Shown one piece after another: positions 37,501 to 51,808 of a stretch of 64,000 bases of DNA (position 1 is the first letter of the stretch; every line of letters begins with the position of its first letter). The position numbers and the translations under genes were made by a program. The notes beneath the pieces are model-generated. The model saw only the letters and a list, made by a program, of their open reading frames with translations, ran no database searches and had not been told where the DNA came from. This DNA is from Epiperipatus broadwayi (taxonomy: Eukaryota; Onychophora; Udeonychophora; Euonychophora; Peripatidae), in the NCBI GenBank assembly GCA_028023455.1, contig JAQFVV010000031.1, positions 556,001-620,000 of the forward strand. The letters are read 5' to 3'.

Positions 37501-40500
37501 TTAGTAGAATTTTTTTAATTGGTATTACATGGAAAATATTAAATCTCACATCAGTTTTCTAGCTGACATTTAATCTCTATTAATTAATGGTAAAATATAT
37601 CACTACTCAAAAAATCGAAGTGTGTCAGTATAATCATTGGAATGTAACTACACAAGTAAAATTAATTTCTAGCTAATTAACTTTTGTCTGTTTAGCTAGA
37701 AAGATCATAAAAATTTGAAATCATAATAGCATCAAATGAATGCTCAAGGCCTATAGTTTGTTTTGAATTAAAATACCAGATATCATTATTATTGACATCT
37801 CTTTTTCATTTCCAAAAGCTATTATTTTAAGCAATGAGCAAAATCAATTAACATTAAATAGCATTAAAACAGACATCTACAACCAGTTTTAACTAATTAG
37901 CCCATTTCTAAAATGTCTTAGTTTTCTCTTTTAATTATCAAAGTTATGAAATGAAAGATGATTTGAATTAAATTTATACTTAGAACAAAGCAATTACAAA
38001 GGATATACCAAATTTCATTGGCATCCTCTAAAAAATATTAGTGTATTTTAAAATTTTATACAGTGAAATAAATCAGTGTATATAACTTGTTTTACGACAC
38101 ATTATCATATATGACATATGAATAAGAATTGCTTTGCCATAGATAAATACACATGGAAGAGAAGCTATGGTAAGAGTATCATATAAAAATTAGTAAAGGT
38201 AAAGTGTTATATGAAGAGATTCAATTATCTAGAAATAGGTTAAATGAGACTGGCTGCCATTTAAAATTCAATACTTTATTCACATCTGACATTGTAGTTA
38301 GAGTTAGAAGGCAGCTGTTATTTCTCAATTAATATAAACTGATAAGAAAATCAATAAAAAATTATTTATGTTTCTATCCTAATATTACAAAGAATCTGTT
38401 ATATATATTTTTATAAAAAAAAATTAATACAATAAAATAGTAATAATAAATTAATAATAAAATGAAATCACATAAATATCTAATTATAGAAATTGGTATA
38501 AGATGTAAGAAAAAAGAAAAACCTACACATATAAAACATAAATGTACAAATATTTAAGTATATAGCTTTCATAAAGTGATAAATACAATTTTATATACAA
38601 TAAAAAGAATATATATATATATAAAAAAAAACAAATAAAAAAATAATAATAAAAATCTATTTCACACAAGATTTAAAAAGAAAATGTTAATCATATATGA
38701 TAAAGAATACTAAGAAATATATAAATATAATTTTACACAGTAAGTACAAAAATTACATATATATTCATTTTGAGATGATAACAAAATTCTGCTGAGAATT
38801 AGTTTAGTAGAAACAAAAAAAAATAAATACAAAAATTGTTGGGTTTTGTTTGTTTGTTTTGTTTTTCTTAATTTTATTTCAGGAATGACATTTTCAAAGC
38901 TTACTAATAATGTAATACAAATATTATGCACTCAAATAAGAAATAATTTTCAAAATTTTCTTAAAATCTAAGCTAGCAATCTAATATCAACAACGCATAA
39001 TAATTTGACTTGTCATTTATATCTCATAAACTTTGAATATATATATATAAATGGGCACTACAGTACTTATATACATACATAGTACATCATACATAAATGG
39101 AGGAAAATTGATTGGATAAGGATTTGGTTTTAATTGTGGAACATTTGTACAATTAAAACATCTTTAAAAATTTTCTTAAATAATTTTAATTTTAAAATGG
39201 GGATTATTTTCCATTAATTAAATTCAATATAAAAATTCTTCAACAACTATGTAAAATTAACTTTATTATTTAGCTTTTCTAATAATTAGACTTTATTTCA
39301 TATTAAATTCATATAGAGCATTCACAAATGTATGTTTTAATTTTAAAAAATTTTGAAATGAGTTTCACATATAACATAAAAAATGTTTCCATCTTGTAAA
39401 TCATAGTTGTAGTTTTTTGTTTTTACTTTTAAAAGTAATGGTTTTAACTATGTGTACATAGTAGGTAACTAAATAGGGGGGGGGGTGTTTGATGTACGGC
39501 AGATTAAAATCTGTTAGCAAACTATAAGTGTTTTTTTTTAAAAAAAAAAAAGAAAGAAAAACTAGTAGAGTCAATCATTGTAGTCTTCCTAAAGTGACCA
39601 ATAAATTTGAGACATTCCCAAATTTGTATAAAGTGAATAGTATTAAAGTCTGAACTTTAGAGGTCATCTTGTACTAATTTTCATTTCTACAATAAAACTA
39701 GAAAAAATGTGTATAGGCATTAATTATAATACTTACATACATTCTGCATAATTATGATTGTAAACTTTTGGATAAATTTAAAAAGCTTTTTCCTAAGTTT
39801 TATTTCATTCTTAAGTTTACAAAATCAACCTACTCAAAATTATAATAATGCTCAAAATAATTCCTAAAATGTTTGAATTTATATATGATAGTACATTTAT
39901 TTATAACCTAGTCAGTAAATGTGTGTTAGAATAGATACTAATAATTTTAATAAAGGAAACAAAAATTGCAATGATTTTTAATATTTAGGTTTGTTATTTA
40001 ATGAAAAATACACAAATGAAATTGAGGTAAAAGACAAAAATATTATTGTAAAAAGTCCAGTATGTTAAAGTCGAAAACAAAATTAGATATAAAAAATTAA
40101 TCCAAAAGTATTTTCTATATTGTTCTAAGATCTAAAGAATATCTGTAAAAAATATAAAATAAATATCAACTGTGGAAATGATTATGATTAGAAAATATAT
40201 AACTATACCCTGGAGAAATTAAGTTTGTTAATTTGATACTAATATACAAATGAAAATAAAGAAAACAATAATGGATAATAAAAAGAACTATCCAATAGTC
40301 ATGAACAATGAATGAATGTCAGTAGCTTATCAAAGCAAGTAATAGGTAAGAAGCAGCTAAGATATTGAATAAAAAACAATTTACAAAGAAATGGATTGAT
40401 GAAAAAAAAGTTGATATCACAAGAAAGAAAAAAAATTAGGTATTGATAATGCCAAAAGATATTCTACCAGTATAAGTAAAAAAAATCCAAATAAAACAAT

Positions 40501-41585
40501 AAAAATATTTCATTGTTTGTTAATATACTATGAGAATATATTTATATAAATATATGATTGTGGCTTAATTAAAACTATATTTTAAATTATATATTATTCA
40601 AAAAACTTTTACTATTATAGATAAAATGGGGGAAAAAATCTTCATGTCACCTAACTTAAAATTTATCATAGCTTCATCGTTAACCATCATTCATAAAAAC
40701 AAAAATATTGCTATTTTAATTCCACAAAAAAAAAAATATATCAAAGGGATAAATAACAAAAAGTTTAAAATGATTTTTGAGATGGCTGCACAAACAAACC
40801 CATAAATGTAACATAAGAACCTTTTAGTTTGTTTATTAATACCTTTTTATATATATATACTAATTTTTTAACTATATCTGTGGTAAATCTTCCCTTTGAA
40901 AAACTTAAAATAACTTATCTAATTATATATAAGCAAAGCATCTTATTTTTTAAGCATATACTCCCAATAAAAGCCATTGGGATTTCAATCCTTTTAGGGG
41001 TCATTAAAAAATTGTGGTCTGTATTCCTAACAGAGACCATGCTCAAATTCAACATAAAATACTTTTTTTCATAACTTTATATATACAGGTACATCCATTT
41101 CATTACACAGATTTGCATACTATTAAACTAGAAACTGAAAAACAATACAAATTATAACTGGTTAATAATCATGTAATAATTAATTATAATACAAACAATC
41201 TGAAACGGTTTTCTAAATTTACCTCAAATTACTATAACTTTCATAATTAAATAAGCAGAAGAGTATGCTTAACAACTGTCGTCCATTCTAATGTTGCTAT
41301 CTAAAAATTCTTTTAGCCCATTTTGCATGTCATTATACAAAAGTTAAATGTAAGAGTATAAATCTAAAAAAAAAAAAAAAATACAGCTTGAAGAATATAA
41401 AATGTAAACTTTCATAATGATGAGACATTTTAACACAATATCCAAAGTCTGTTGTATTATTAGTTTTAGTGAATGAATAATGTGATATTAAAGCTGTAGA
41501 TATTAGTCTACAATACAATGTTATAATAAGATAAAATTATCAGCATTTGATACATATGTGAGGTAAAATAATATGAATGAATCAC

Positions 41586-41905
41586 TTTTTAAAAGCATCC
41601 TACAATAATTGAAAAATTACTATTTTCGGTAAAAAAAAAAAAAAACTTATCTCATGCATAGATAACATTCATATATTTTACATATTGTACTTATAGAAAG
41701 TTCAAACTATGATGTAATTTATCTACATGTATGAAAGATGGCAATTACAGTTATCTTTTAAAAGCATCCTATAATAATTAGGGAATTGGGATTTTCAGTA
41801 AAAAACATATGCATATATAAGATATATACATTTTACATATTGTACTTATAAAAAATTCAACCTATGATAAAATTTATCCAAATGTATGGAATATGGCAAT
41901 TAGTT
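41586..41905. repeat. Diverged tandem duplication, period about 170 bp
   Basis: Two units each begin TTTTAAAAGCATCCTA. They share a TTTTC(G/A)GTAAAAAA stretch, ATTTTACATATTGTACTTATA, TCAA(A/C)CTATGAT and an ATGGCAATTA end, in the same order. Confidence 0.65.
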
Positions 41906-42006
41906 AACTCTTTCAATTTGTTATTAATGTATTTTATAAAACTTTGGTATCTCTATAAGACATCATGTATATATATGAAGCATATATATATATAATTCTG
42001 CTGTAC

Positions 42007-42195
42007 TTTTTAATTCTTCATTACTTATTGCACAATCAGTTGTTCGTAAGAATCAATGGAATGTATAAAGTACAAAAATATAAGGCACAAGATTCTTAAC
42101 TAAAGTTGAATTTCTCTTTTAATTCCTTATTTATTTAATGTATAATCAGTTGTTTGTGAGAATCAAACAATTTAAAATATGAAAATGGGAGACAT
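42007..42195. repeat. Diverged tandem duplication, period about 110 bp
   Basis: TTTTAATTC(T/C)T, then ATAATCAGTTGTT-like sequence and GAGAATCAA-like sequence occur twice with the same spacing. It lies directly after the 170-bp duplication. Confidence 0.5.
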
Positions 42196-45100
42196 AACAA
42201 TTCCATGTAAATTATTAGAATAAAATTATTTGCATCCTCTCTCTATTTCTATTTTCATTTGTCAAAAATCTCTTGCTTGCAAGTAAGTCATTCTTATTAT
42301 TCATGTAACTACTCAAAACATTTTTACACTACATTTTACATATATATATATTGCCAACTACCAGTTTATTTTGAATGCATTTCAATAAATTAAACGTAGT
42401 CTCTGGATAATAACAATTTTAAAACAATATGGTTTGTTAATACATCAGTCTCATTACTATAAAAAGACTTTGAGAACAAATTTATAAAATAATTAGATGG
42501 AGTGAATATCAAAGCTTAACAGCTAATGGTAACTTATATGAGAAAATGATTTCCAGTTAAAAGAGCATGTTTAGAGAGAACATAAAAAATAAATTAAAAT
42601 TTGTTTGGAGATCGTATAAATAACTTCTAGTACTCTGTCCATTTGTCATATATATATATTTGTTTCTATTAAAATCTCAAACTTATATATATATTGCTTT
42701 ACTTCAGGTGATAAAGTATCTGTAAATAAAAAATATTATCGTTAGCACATAGAATTACAGTAATGAACTTTTTATTTTTAACCATTTTTTTTATAAAAGC
42801 AAGTTGTTGTTTTTTGACAGATTCTTATAAAAACTTGAATAAAAATTACATTATAATATAAAATAGAATTTTAAAAAACATATTTGGATCAATATTTTAA
42901 AATAAAATATGGGAAATAAGTAAAAATCAGATTTGTGAAATATACATAACTGTCTAGATACTATTGATATAATAAAAAATAAAGGATTACATTGGCCAGA
43001 AAATAATTAGATAAGAAGAAAAGTGATAAGAGTAATAAAATAAAGACTGTTTGGAAGTTCCAAATTATATTATGGAATCAGTTGCTAAAATACTTCAAAA
43101 AATTGACAGCAAACAAGAAATTGATTGAAAATAGATATAACAAGAATACATTTTTTGATGAACTGATGAATCAATCTATGATTTAAAAAATTCAAATTCA
43201 ACAAATATAAATAAATAATGACAAAATCTTTCAAAGACAATGGTATGGCATTCTTGATCAATAAACATATGAAAATAAAAAAAAAAATGAAAAAAATATT
43301 TACTAAATGCCAATGCCTATCAGTTCAGATATTTACATATAGACACAATATAAATATTTCAGTAAAAAAAATATATGCAGAAAATTGATGTGGAATATAT
43401 ATCTCGAACCCAAAAAATTTCCATATCTTGACCTTTTTACATTTCTATTATAAATATAATAAAACAGAATTTCAAGTTTTTTTTTCTTTTTAATTTGATA
43501 TCATAACTAAATTTTGCAACAATCATATTTTATTTCTTCTCCCTTAATTTGTTCATAATTGAATGCTCCTCTTTTCAATAAGATTTTTTTTTTTTTTTAT
43601 CCAACGAACATATATCTTATCCTCCAATGACTTTTTCTAAAAAAATTCCATGTGTTCAGTTATTCATGAATGTATGTCAATCTATTTATTACAATTAGCA
43701 GAGCATGTGATCTTATAAAGTATTGGAAGGCAGATTTCAGCAAACTATATTTACAACAAAATCTAATATTCCCATTCTACACATTATTTTATTAACTCCC
43801 ATCTGTCAATAAGAACTAATATTTTATGACTTTTCAAGATTTTTATTCTAGCATTCGCATATAGTTTAAGTGCTGGTAGTGAAGCTAAAACGAAATTCTA
43901 TATTTTTATTTGTTTAAAATAATCATTTTCAATATTAAGTATATACATATATGCAAAATATTTTTATAGCAATAATATTAAAAATTATCAAAGTCCACTT
44001 AAATATTAGCAGCTGAATAAATAATACAGTTTTAAAATAAAAGATTAAATTTTAAAAGATAAAGTTACTTACATTAGTATAAGTAACCATTCAAAGATCA
44101 GACACTATATTCTTGCTAAGTCAAAAATACTTGTTTATTTTTTTTAAAAAAAAAGACATTAATAATTTGTAGACATTTTAAATATATAATCTCCTTAGAG
44201 GTATGCAGACATTTCATTTCTATTTATGTACATTTACACTATATATTTCACAGGTATGTATATACCTTAAATTATTAAAATTAAAAATGCAACCATATAT
44301 CTTACTATGATTAATGCTTAGGAAGTCAGGCATCAAAATAAAGCAGAGCATAATAGACAGAAATATCTCCCCCAACACTTTTCTAAATCACAATTGAAAC
44401 TAAAAAATCTTTGCTTTTCTGCTTTTAATTCTTATTAATTTAATGTCTCATAATTATTTTATGGACGAAGTAAGCTGTATATACATAAAAATACACTCAT
44501 ATTACACAATGTAAAAATAATAAAGCATCTCTCGTTATATTAATATAAAAATAAAGTGAATCTGAATTTTTCCTGCATTTCAAGTTAAATTAAATACACT
44601 GCCTTAAAATAAAGATGAAACTTATTAAGCATTTAAAACTAAATTGAACTTATTACTGTTTGAGAGTATATATGTTCAAAAAATTACTTTTATTTATACT
44701 CTGCTTTTAAATATTAAAAAAAAAAAGTAAAATATATTGTTCTTATAAAAATATATGTGTCTGTGTACAGTCAAGGATTTAGAAGATCAAGAGATATTGG
44801 AATGGGCCAAAACAGTAAATGATCAACATGAGATTTTTTTGTCTTCTTTCATTAGATAAAAATCCATCCAGAAATCTTTAGCTCTGTAGCCATTAACTCC
44901 CATTATTTGGCTAACTGTTCATATTGTTTATTTACTTATATAATAACATATAAATATAGGTAAACGAGTTTTAGTTAAATAAACAGTCATTTGTAATGCA
45001 AGAAAAAAATTCAGATGAAAAAATAATTTTCTTAAGTATTTTATTGAGGCACTTGAGTAAATGATTTCTTTACAATATCATTTTGATAATATTATACTAT

Positions 45101-48100
45101 AAGAAAAGTTTGAAAGACTGTTACAACTTCCTAATAATTTTCAATAAACTTTGTGAACTGTGCATTTTATTTAAATGTGCAAAACATTACAATTATTGTT
45201 GCAAAAAATAATCACATAAGAAATAATCTTAATGATTTCTTAAACATCTCTAGGAACCAAAAAAATACACCATACGGATTCTTTAAGATGAGTAGATATT
45301 ATTATTAATATTTATTTCATTAAAAAAAGGCACTATTTACAAGTAAAGTGAAAAAATCACTTCAACACGATTTTTAAAAAAATAGAGACTAAATTCTTAG
45401 TCACAATGTTGCATAAAGATGCTTTATAGCAGAATTTAATATTTAGCTAAATCCTTATCAAAATTGTATCAGTTTTTTTTACTTTAAAAATAATATTAAT
45501 ATACAGTACATAATTCTTTTTATTTCAAAATTAAGGATTTAAATTTTAAAAATAATTATTAGATTTTCTTAAGTTCTTAAAAAATATTAAAAATTGAGAA
45601 TTATTTTGAGTTCAGGATTATTTTAAATTTGCATATTTTGTCAGATATAGAATGATTTTATTGTCATTTAAAAATTGTTTTATGATTTTTTTTTTCTAAA
45701 AATGGAAGTCTGAAAACATATATATAATGTTAACAATAACTTGATATTCAATTAAATATTACCACAAAAAATATTAGCAATATATTTCATCAAATAGCAG
45801 AAACTGCTTCACACAAAATGTATAAAAATTTATTAAATATATCAAACTTACTACTAATTAAAGATAGTTTTACTAACTAAAAGTCATTTCAAATCAAAAT
45901 CTCTCTTTTGGATGCTGAATCAATAATTTCATCAAACAATTATGGCATAAAAAAAACTTTTTATGAAATTCCAAATAATTTCTTTTTCCAGAGTAAAACC
46001 AATTAAATTTGGTTTTCCTAGACATTATTGGAACAGGACAACTTATGGTTGTTACATTCATTGAATTGATAAATAGAATTTAACAGTTTCAGATCTATAA
46101 TTGTTATATTTGTTAATAGTTAAGCTGTCTAAAAAAAAAAAAAAATAGTTTATTTAGTAAAATAATTTTTCAATATTTTAAAATAATTTTATACAATAAA
46201 ATATATTTATTCTTTTGGGAAAAAATATATACAATAGAAATATATAATTTCAATAATTAATATAGTTGAAATTTTTAATATAGTAATTGCTTTTTTGAAA
46301 TACATTTTGGAAATATAAGCAATTACAGTTTTATTGTAAAACAATTACACATAAAAATAATTCCCAATAAATTATAAAATAGAACATAGTATCACCTGAT
46401 TAATTGCAATTGTAAGGCAATAAAAACATTTTGAGTGTGTGTGTTGTCGCCATTTATCTATGTTTTCTAACTACAATTATTTTTTTAAAAAATTAAACTA
46501 AGCAGGCAATAAAAAATTCTTGCCAACACTACTTTCATAAATCTATAATAAATATATATGTAAATTTAAGTTTGTACATCAATTAGTAGTAGCAAAAAAT
46601 ATAAATTTTCTAAAGTATCTGCAAGTAAAAAAAATAAAATAAAATTGCAATAATGTGACACTTTTATGCAGTAGAGAAAACATAAACAATCTTAAGAGTT
46701 TAATACAAGATAAAAGACTAGTATCCTCCATACAGAACAATGAGAGAAGACAATTTATAATAAAATAGCCAATATCCACTTAGTAAAGGTTTTTGCAATT
46801 TTTCTTCCTAGTTTTACTTGTTACCAAAGAATAATTAAATAATTACATATTTATTTATCAATCAATAATTAAATGGTTACTTATTTTGGCTTCAAAATAT
46901 CTACCAAAAAAAAAAAAATCTTGTTTGAAAATCTTCAACTGAAAAAAAAAAACTTCTAACAGATTCAAATCTAAGAATCATGGGCATGAGAGATAGATAC
47001 AGTAATCTGAGTACAGATATATAAACAAAACTTAAACTACCACTCAAGATTAAAACCATAGAGTTGTCATAATAAATGCTAAAAGCAAGACCATTTGCTC
47101 TCTAAAACACGCACACACACATATATATATATAAGATCCAAAAATATTGTTTTGTTTCATAAGCAATAAAAAAATATAATTTTGCGTGTGTGTGGCTATA
47201 TATAGTAAATAAAATACAATAATATATGTGTTTATATTGTTAATACTAAAAATATCTTCAAATAATTTTTAGGGGAAAAAGTAAGACTTCACTCATAATT
47301 TGACAATTCTAGAGATTTAGTTTTTACCTTAGTAATCAACAACAACATTATTATTTAATTATCTACCAGATAGCTAAATCTTTTAAATAACTATAAAATA
47401 AAACTTGTTAAAATGGATAATTGGTTACAATGTGTTACTTTTAGATGATACAATAATAATAATGGCAAATCGGTAAAAGAAAATACAAAATTTTCAGCTT
47501 TTGCAGTACATTTATAACTTTTATGTTTAATTACTTTATCCAGAATTAGTGAAATAATTAAATATCTATTTAACTATCAAAAATTGAAATAGTTGCAAAA
47601 AAAAAAAGGGGGGGTGAAGTTTTATTATATCTAGCAGTAGACAAAATTAATAAGCTATATATGCATAAAACTAAATAACAAAAATAAATAATTATTTATT
47701 TCACTTGCTTTAAATTTAGATAATATATTTGATAATAAAGTTTTATTTAAAAACGAACAGCAGTAATTTAAAAAAAAAAACCTCTGGCTAAGAAATATAT
47801 ACCAGATACCAATGCAACTTGATTTTTTGCTATAATGTAACTTATTTATTAACCCTACAAAAAAAAAAAAAACTCTTTTTAACAGAGAATAAATATATTA
47901 CGTTTTTTGAAAAAACTAATAAAAGTTTTATAAGCTATTCAACTGTTTGATAAAGAGCAGAGGGAAAAAAACAGGAATCTTGGACAATGAAAATCTAAAT
48001 TAACTACAAAGTTTCACAGTGTAAATGCAGAATCAATTTGAGACTGTAACTAAGCAGGAAAAATCATGTGCATAAAAGATGTAGAAAACTACAATAAAAA

Positions 48101-48633
48101 TGGTATTAAAAATTAGCAAACTGTAGTTTCGTTTTTTATTACCTAAACTAAATAAAACTGTAATGAAGTTTTCTTAGGAAAGGAAGACTGACTTTTTTTT
48201 AGATGACTAGGGTGAATTCATAAAAGAGAGATTGTCATACAAAAATTAAACTTGAATTACATTTAAAAATAAACATGACATAAATCAAACAACAATCGTT
48301 TTTATTAATTATATTTATACATTATTTCTGTATAATAAAACAATATAATAGGAAGTCTACTACAATTGCTTAACTTATTAAAAACATTTATCAATGATAA
48401 TTTTTTGTTTTGAAACAAATAATAGCTTAATTAAATCCAAATCTCAAAATAAATAAGTAAAAATGATTTTTTTATGAAAATATAGAATACATTTAGTTCT
48501 GTTAAATTTCTTTAATTCTGAGATAAAAAAAATAATTAAAGTATTAAATTACAGAGTAGGAGATAGACAAAAAAAAAATACTTTGCTACACAAAATTTCT
48601 TCAAGACAATGTTGTGTGCATATTATGTCCATG

Positions 48634-48712
48634 TATAAAATTATATAATTCAGAAAGTTTCTACACTTATGTACATATATAAAATTATATAATTCAGAAA
48701 GTCTCTGCACTT
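48634..48712. repeat. Tandem duplication, period 44 bp
   Basis: TATAAAATTATATAATTCAG followed by AAAGT(T/C)TCT(A/G)CACTTA occurs at 48634 and 48678 with three differences. Confidence 0.7.
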
Positions 48713-49015
48713 ACTAAATACTGGTGTGTTGAGATATTGCATTACTCGGGAAATTTTTCGTGTAGTATTACCAATTCCATCCATGTATTAATAGTACTGT
48801 TTGTTATTGGTTACTATGGTTTTAATAGTTTTCTTTCTTTTGTATGGTTAAATATGCATCACATCTGTCCTGTTTGATAGTCTCTATCAAATAGACTACT
48901 GCTAGTGTTCTAATACAAAATAAAAATTAGGTTAAAATAATGGCACACTATCAGTCATGAGAAAATACCACTTGATCAAAAAATCCGATTGCCTAATCAC
49001 TCTGCTTGTCTTCAG

Positions 49016-49071
49016 GTAGAAAACTTATAAAGATGTCCTTGTTGAAAGAAAGTGATTATACAGAAGATGCA
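49016..49071 (+). other. Candidate small exon with start codon (speculative)
   Basis: CTGCTTGTCTTCAG ends at 49015 and is a good 3' splice site. Then comes a 17-base leader, ATG at 49033 and 13 codons (MSLLKESDYTEDA), ended by GTAAGTG, a strong 5' splice site, at 49072. The arrangement fits a 5' UTR/first coding exon of a plus-strand gene. No downstream exon was recognised and I do not recognise the peptide, so this may be chance. Confidence 0.2.
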
Positions 49072-49189
49072 GTAAGTGACTCCTTTTTTAACTTTTATTT
49101 TTGATTTGATTAATAATTTACTTATAAAATAACTGACAATTAATTGTTTTAAAAAAGAGTAGTCATGAAATTCTGTGAATAACTGAACT

Positions 49190-49192
<3 letters not shown>

Positions 49193-49260
<68 letters not shown>
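49193..49260. repeat. (TA)n(TG)n compound microsatellite
   Basis: About 43 bases of alternating TA run directly into about 25 bases of alternating TG. Confidence 0.95.
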
Positions 49261-49265
<5 letters not shown>

Positions 49266-50850
49266 TACAGAAAGACAAATTTTAGCAGTGAATTTCTTTG
49301 AGATTTAGCATCATAAGATAGCAATTTAAATTGATAAGTTTTTGAAATAATATTTCATTTTGAAAGCTAAGTTCTATTTTTTAATGTCAAGAAAAATGAT
49401 AATTTTAAAATATTTGAATTAAGAAAAAACCAATTTAAGTTCATTTAAGGGAGGAAAAAATATTTATAATAAAGCACTAAGTGTGATTCCATTTAAAGAA
49501 GATATATTAATGAAAGAAAGATAACAATGGGATTCGGTATATGGCATCTTTTACACATATATGAGATGGCCATTTTGAGTACTCCAGAAAAAACATATGT
49601 ACATATTTTTATACATAATGTTATGTATACCATTAAGTATTTGTATTATTTTACTATGGATGTACTTGTAGTTGATTTTAGAAGCAAGTTTACATTTTAA
49701 AGATGATGCAAATAATGAAAATTCAATTGAACTTGTAGTTGGTAGTCAACATATTATAGAAATAGTTTAAAGTAATGATTCTAAAAAGTGTAGTAGTCCT
49801 TTACTTATATAAATGAACAATTATGAGATTTTTGCTTAAGTCAAATTTTCCATTCAGTTGTGTGACTGCCATTACTTTAATCCAGAATATAAAATAAGCA
49901 TAATATATCATAAAAGATATTAACAGAGCATAAAACAACAGGAACTGAAAATTGTGCCTGTATTATTCTGTATTCAATTCACAATCCAATAAACTATTAT
50001 TGAAATAATATGTATATAAATTTTATTAGCTCACTAATTTAACACAAAAAGATAGAAATATTAACTTTTTCTCATTATCAGAAAATGTTTGACAACTGGT
50101 TTGGTATACAAAAAAAAAAAAAAATTTAATGCCGATTGAAATGATTTATACAAATGATAAAATAAATTTCTATTTATCTTCTTTTTCTTTTTGTTTGCAA
50201 TTATCTAAGTTAATTTATTAAGGTAAATGCAGAAAATAGAATGTGTGCATCATATCAAATTTAAAAGATAAATATATTCAAATTTGCATAAATTTGTTCA
50301 TCTACATAACAGGTGGTTTTTTTCTTCTTGATAATATAAAACTGAATGATCATTTCCAATAGATTACTATTTCTAATGCAATGTGCCTTTTTTAATTATC
50401 ATGCAAATTTTATGAATCTATATAAATGTTATCCATATTTTTAATTATTGATTTATTTAATATCCTCCTGTTTATTTTGTATATATATGCCAAGTGATAC
50501 AGTAAAAAAAAATACTTTTTATACATTTTACAAAATCAAAAAAATATTTTTTTAAAAAAATTTTGATCACTTTCACTGAAACAATGTCATTACTTTACAT
50601 ATCATTAACAAAAAATATCTTGAAAAGCAATTGGCTTCAATATTAGCACAAAAAAAAAATCAAATTAAGCAAAGTTGAAAATAATGATGATAATAATGAT
50701 AATATAAAGGTGTGATTAATAAATCTACCAACAGAAATCAATATGGTTTAAATTCTTCCTTGTCATTTCTCCATTGCCAATTCTATAAATATTTTAAATT
50801 ACATAATACTGATACCCACATCATTAACTATTGTTTTCGTGACTTTTATA
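49261..50850. other. AT-rich intergenic DNA
   Basis: No feature recognised apart from A/T homopolymers. Confidence 0.5.
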
Positions 50851-50858
50851 GAAAAGTT
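50851..50858. repeat. Left target-site duplication of the Merlin-like element
   Basis: GAAAAGTT immediately precedes the left terminal repeat and is repeated exactly at 51809-51816. Confidence 0.85.
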
Positions 50859-51244
50859 GGTAATACAGCATCGATTGATCCACACCATAAGATGGCGCTG
50901 TTTCTACGCTAAAGCACATAAATATGTTGTTTACAAGGCCACTCATAGATCTTACGGCCTAGTAAACTGTTCAACTGCTAAGATGTTGAAGTGCACCCAT
51001 TACCCCAACATCTCTAGTATGTTGAACATTATTAGCGACGAGTATGCAAGACTCTCAATAGACATTACTCTTAACTATTGTACAGTGTATGATGTGAAGG
51101 TTTCTATATTTTGAATGTCGAAAACTATATTATAACGTTTTTGTTTTCTTTTTGGCTTCGATGTATTTTTTTTTTTCATTCGTAAAAATTGTAACGATTT
51201 TCCAAATGCCCCTGGTTTCATTGTCAGGGGTCAGAATTCAGTTA

Positions 51245-51442
51245 ATGAGGAGTGTTAGTCACAATTTGGCAAAGTTCACGATCAAGTCGCGCACTTTCCG
51301 AGACTTTTTCGAGATCAAAACATTTCAATGGCAGACTACAGCAGCAGATGTGGTGGCCTTTCTTCAACAGAGAAATATTCTCCTCACCCAGAAGAACTGC
51401 CTTTGTGGTAGTTTAATGAAAGTAAAAAGCCAAAAAAAATAA
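51245..51442 (+). pseudogene. N-terminal fragment of a Merlin/IS1016-type transposase
   Basis: An open frame from ATG 51245 (in frame with an upstream open stretch from 51152) gives about 65 residues: TFRDFFEIKTFQW, ADVVAFLQQRNILL, then CLCGSLMKV. A helical start followed by a hydrophobic 'FL..RNIL' segment and a CxC(G) half of a zinc ribbon is how IS1016/Merlin transposases begin. The frame then runs into lysine-coding poly(A) and stops, so no DDE catalytic core follows. It is a remnant of a larger parent element. Recognition is moderate because only the N-terminal part is left. Confidence 0.5.
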
Positions 51443-51545
51443 AAAAAGTTGCTTTAAAAAAAAAAAAGAAGACCGTAATCAAAAGCGAAAAAAAAAAAAA
51501 AGTTACTTTAAAAAAAAAAAAAAGACCGTAATCCAATTTTGTTAA
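51425..51545. repeat. Tandem duplication within the Merlin-like element
   Basis: AAAAAAAGTT(G/A)CTTTAAAAAAAA followed by AAGACCGTAATC occurs twice, about 55 bases apart, in an A-rich stretch. Confidence 0.65.
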
Positions 51546-51808
51546 ACAACTAGTTTTACAAAAAAAAATAAAGAAAAAAAAAAGGTTTTTACAAAACGTA
51601 TTAAAAAAAATATTTAAAAATCAATTTATTTATTTTTAAAAAAAAAAGAAAATATGGTCCCAAAAAAAAAAATCCAAACCAAAAAAAAAAAAACACGATA
51701 ACATTACAAAATAATAATAATCAAATCAGCCTGGTAACGTTATATCTATTTGTTTTTCACTAGCAACAGCGCCATCTTATGGCATGGATCAATCGATGCT
51801 GTATTACC

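Larger units (their letters stand above)
34559..48632. other. 14-kb AT-rich stretch without recognisable genes
   Basis: Only short chance open frames, A/T homopolymers and short TA/CA tracts (for example 47108-47135) were seen. Exceptions are a G run at 39476-39485 and diverged tandem duplications at 41586-41900 and 42007-42190, listed separately. It could be intronic or intergenic. No exon with convincing splice sites was found. Confidence 0.45.
50859..51808 (+). mobile_element. Merlin-like DNA transposon, internally deleted (950 bp)
   Basis: The 44-base termini 50859-50902 and 51765-51808 are inverted repeats identical at 42 of 44 positions, starting GGTAATACAGCATCGATTGA. They are flanked by an exact 8-bp duplication GAAAAGTT. 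Ends starting with GG and an 8-9-bp duplication are characteristic of the Merlin superfamily, related to bacterial IS1016. The interior contains an N-terminal-like transposase piece (51245-51442) followed by an A-rich, tandemly duplicated stretch. The catalytic domain is absent, so the element is non-autonomous. The borders are certain from the sequence. The superfamily is inferred from ends, duplication length and the zinc-ribbon-like peptide together. Confidence 0.8.

Noticed and set aside
41586-42195. CRISPR-like array
   Set aside because: Only two diverged units of each period, no short identical repeats with unique spacers, and the window is animal DNA.
49193-49260. TATA-type promoter
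   Set aside because: It is a long TA/TG microsatellite with no adjacent gene start.
50839-51114. 91-residue plus-strand frame as a gene
   Set aside because: It starts outside the Merlin-like element and runs through its left target-site duplication and terminal repeat; no motif.
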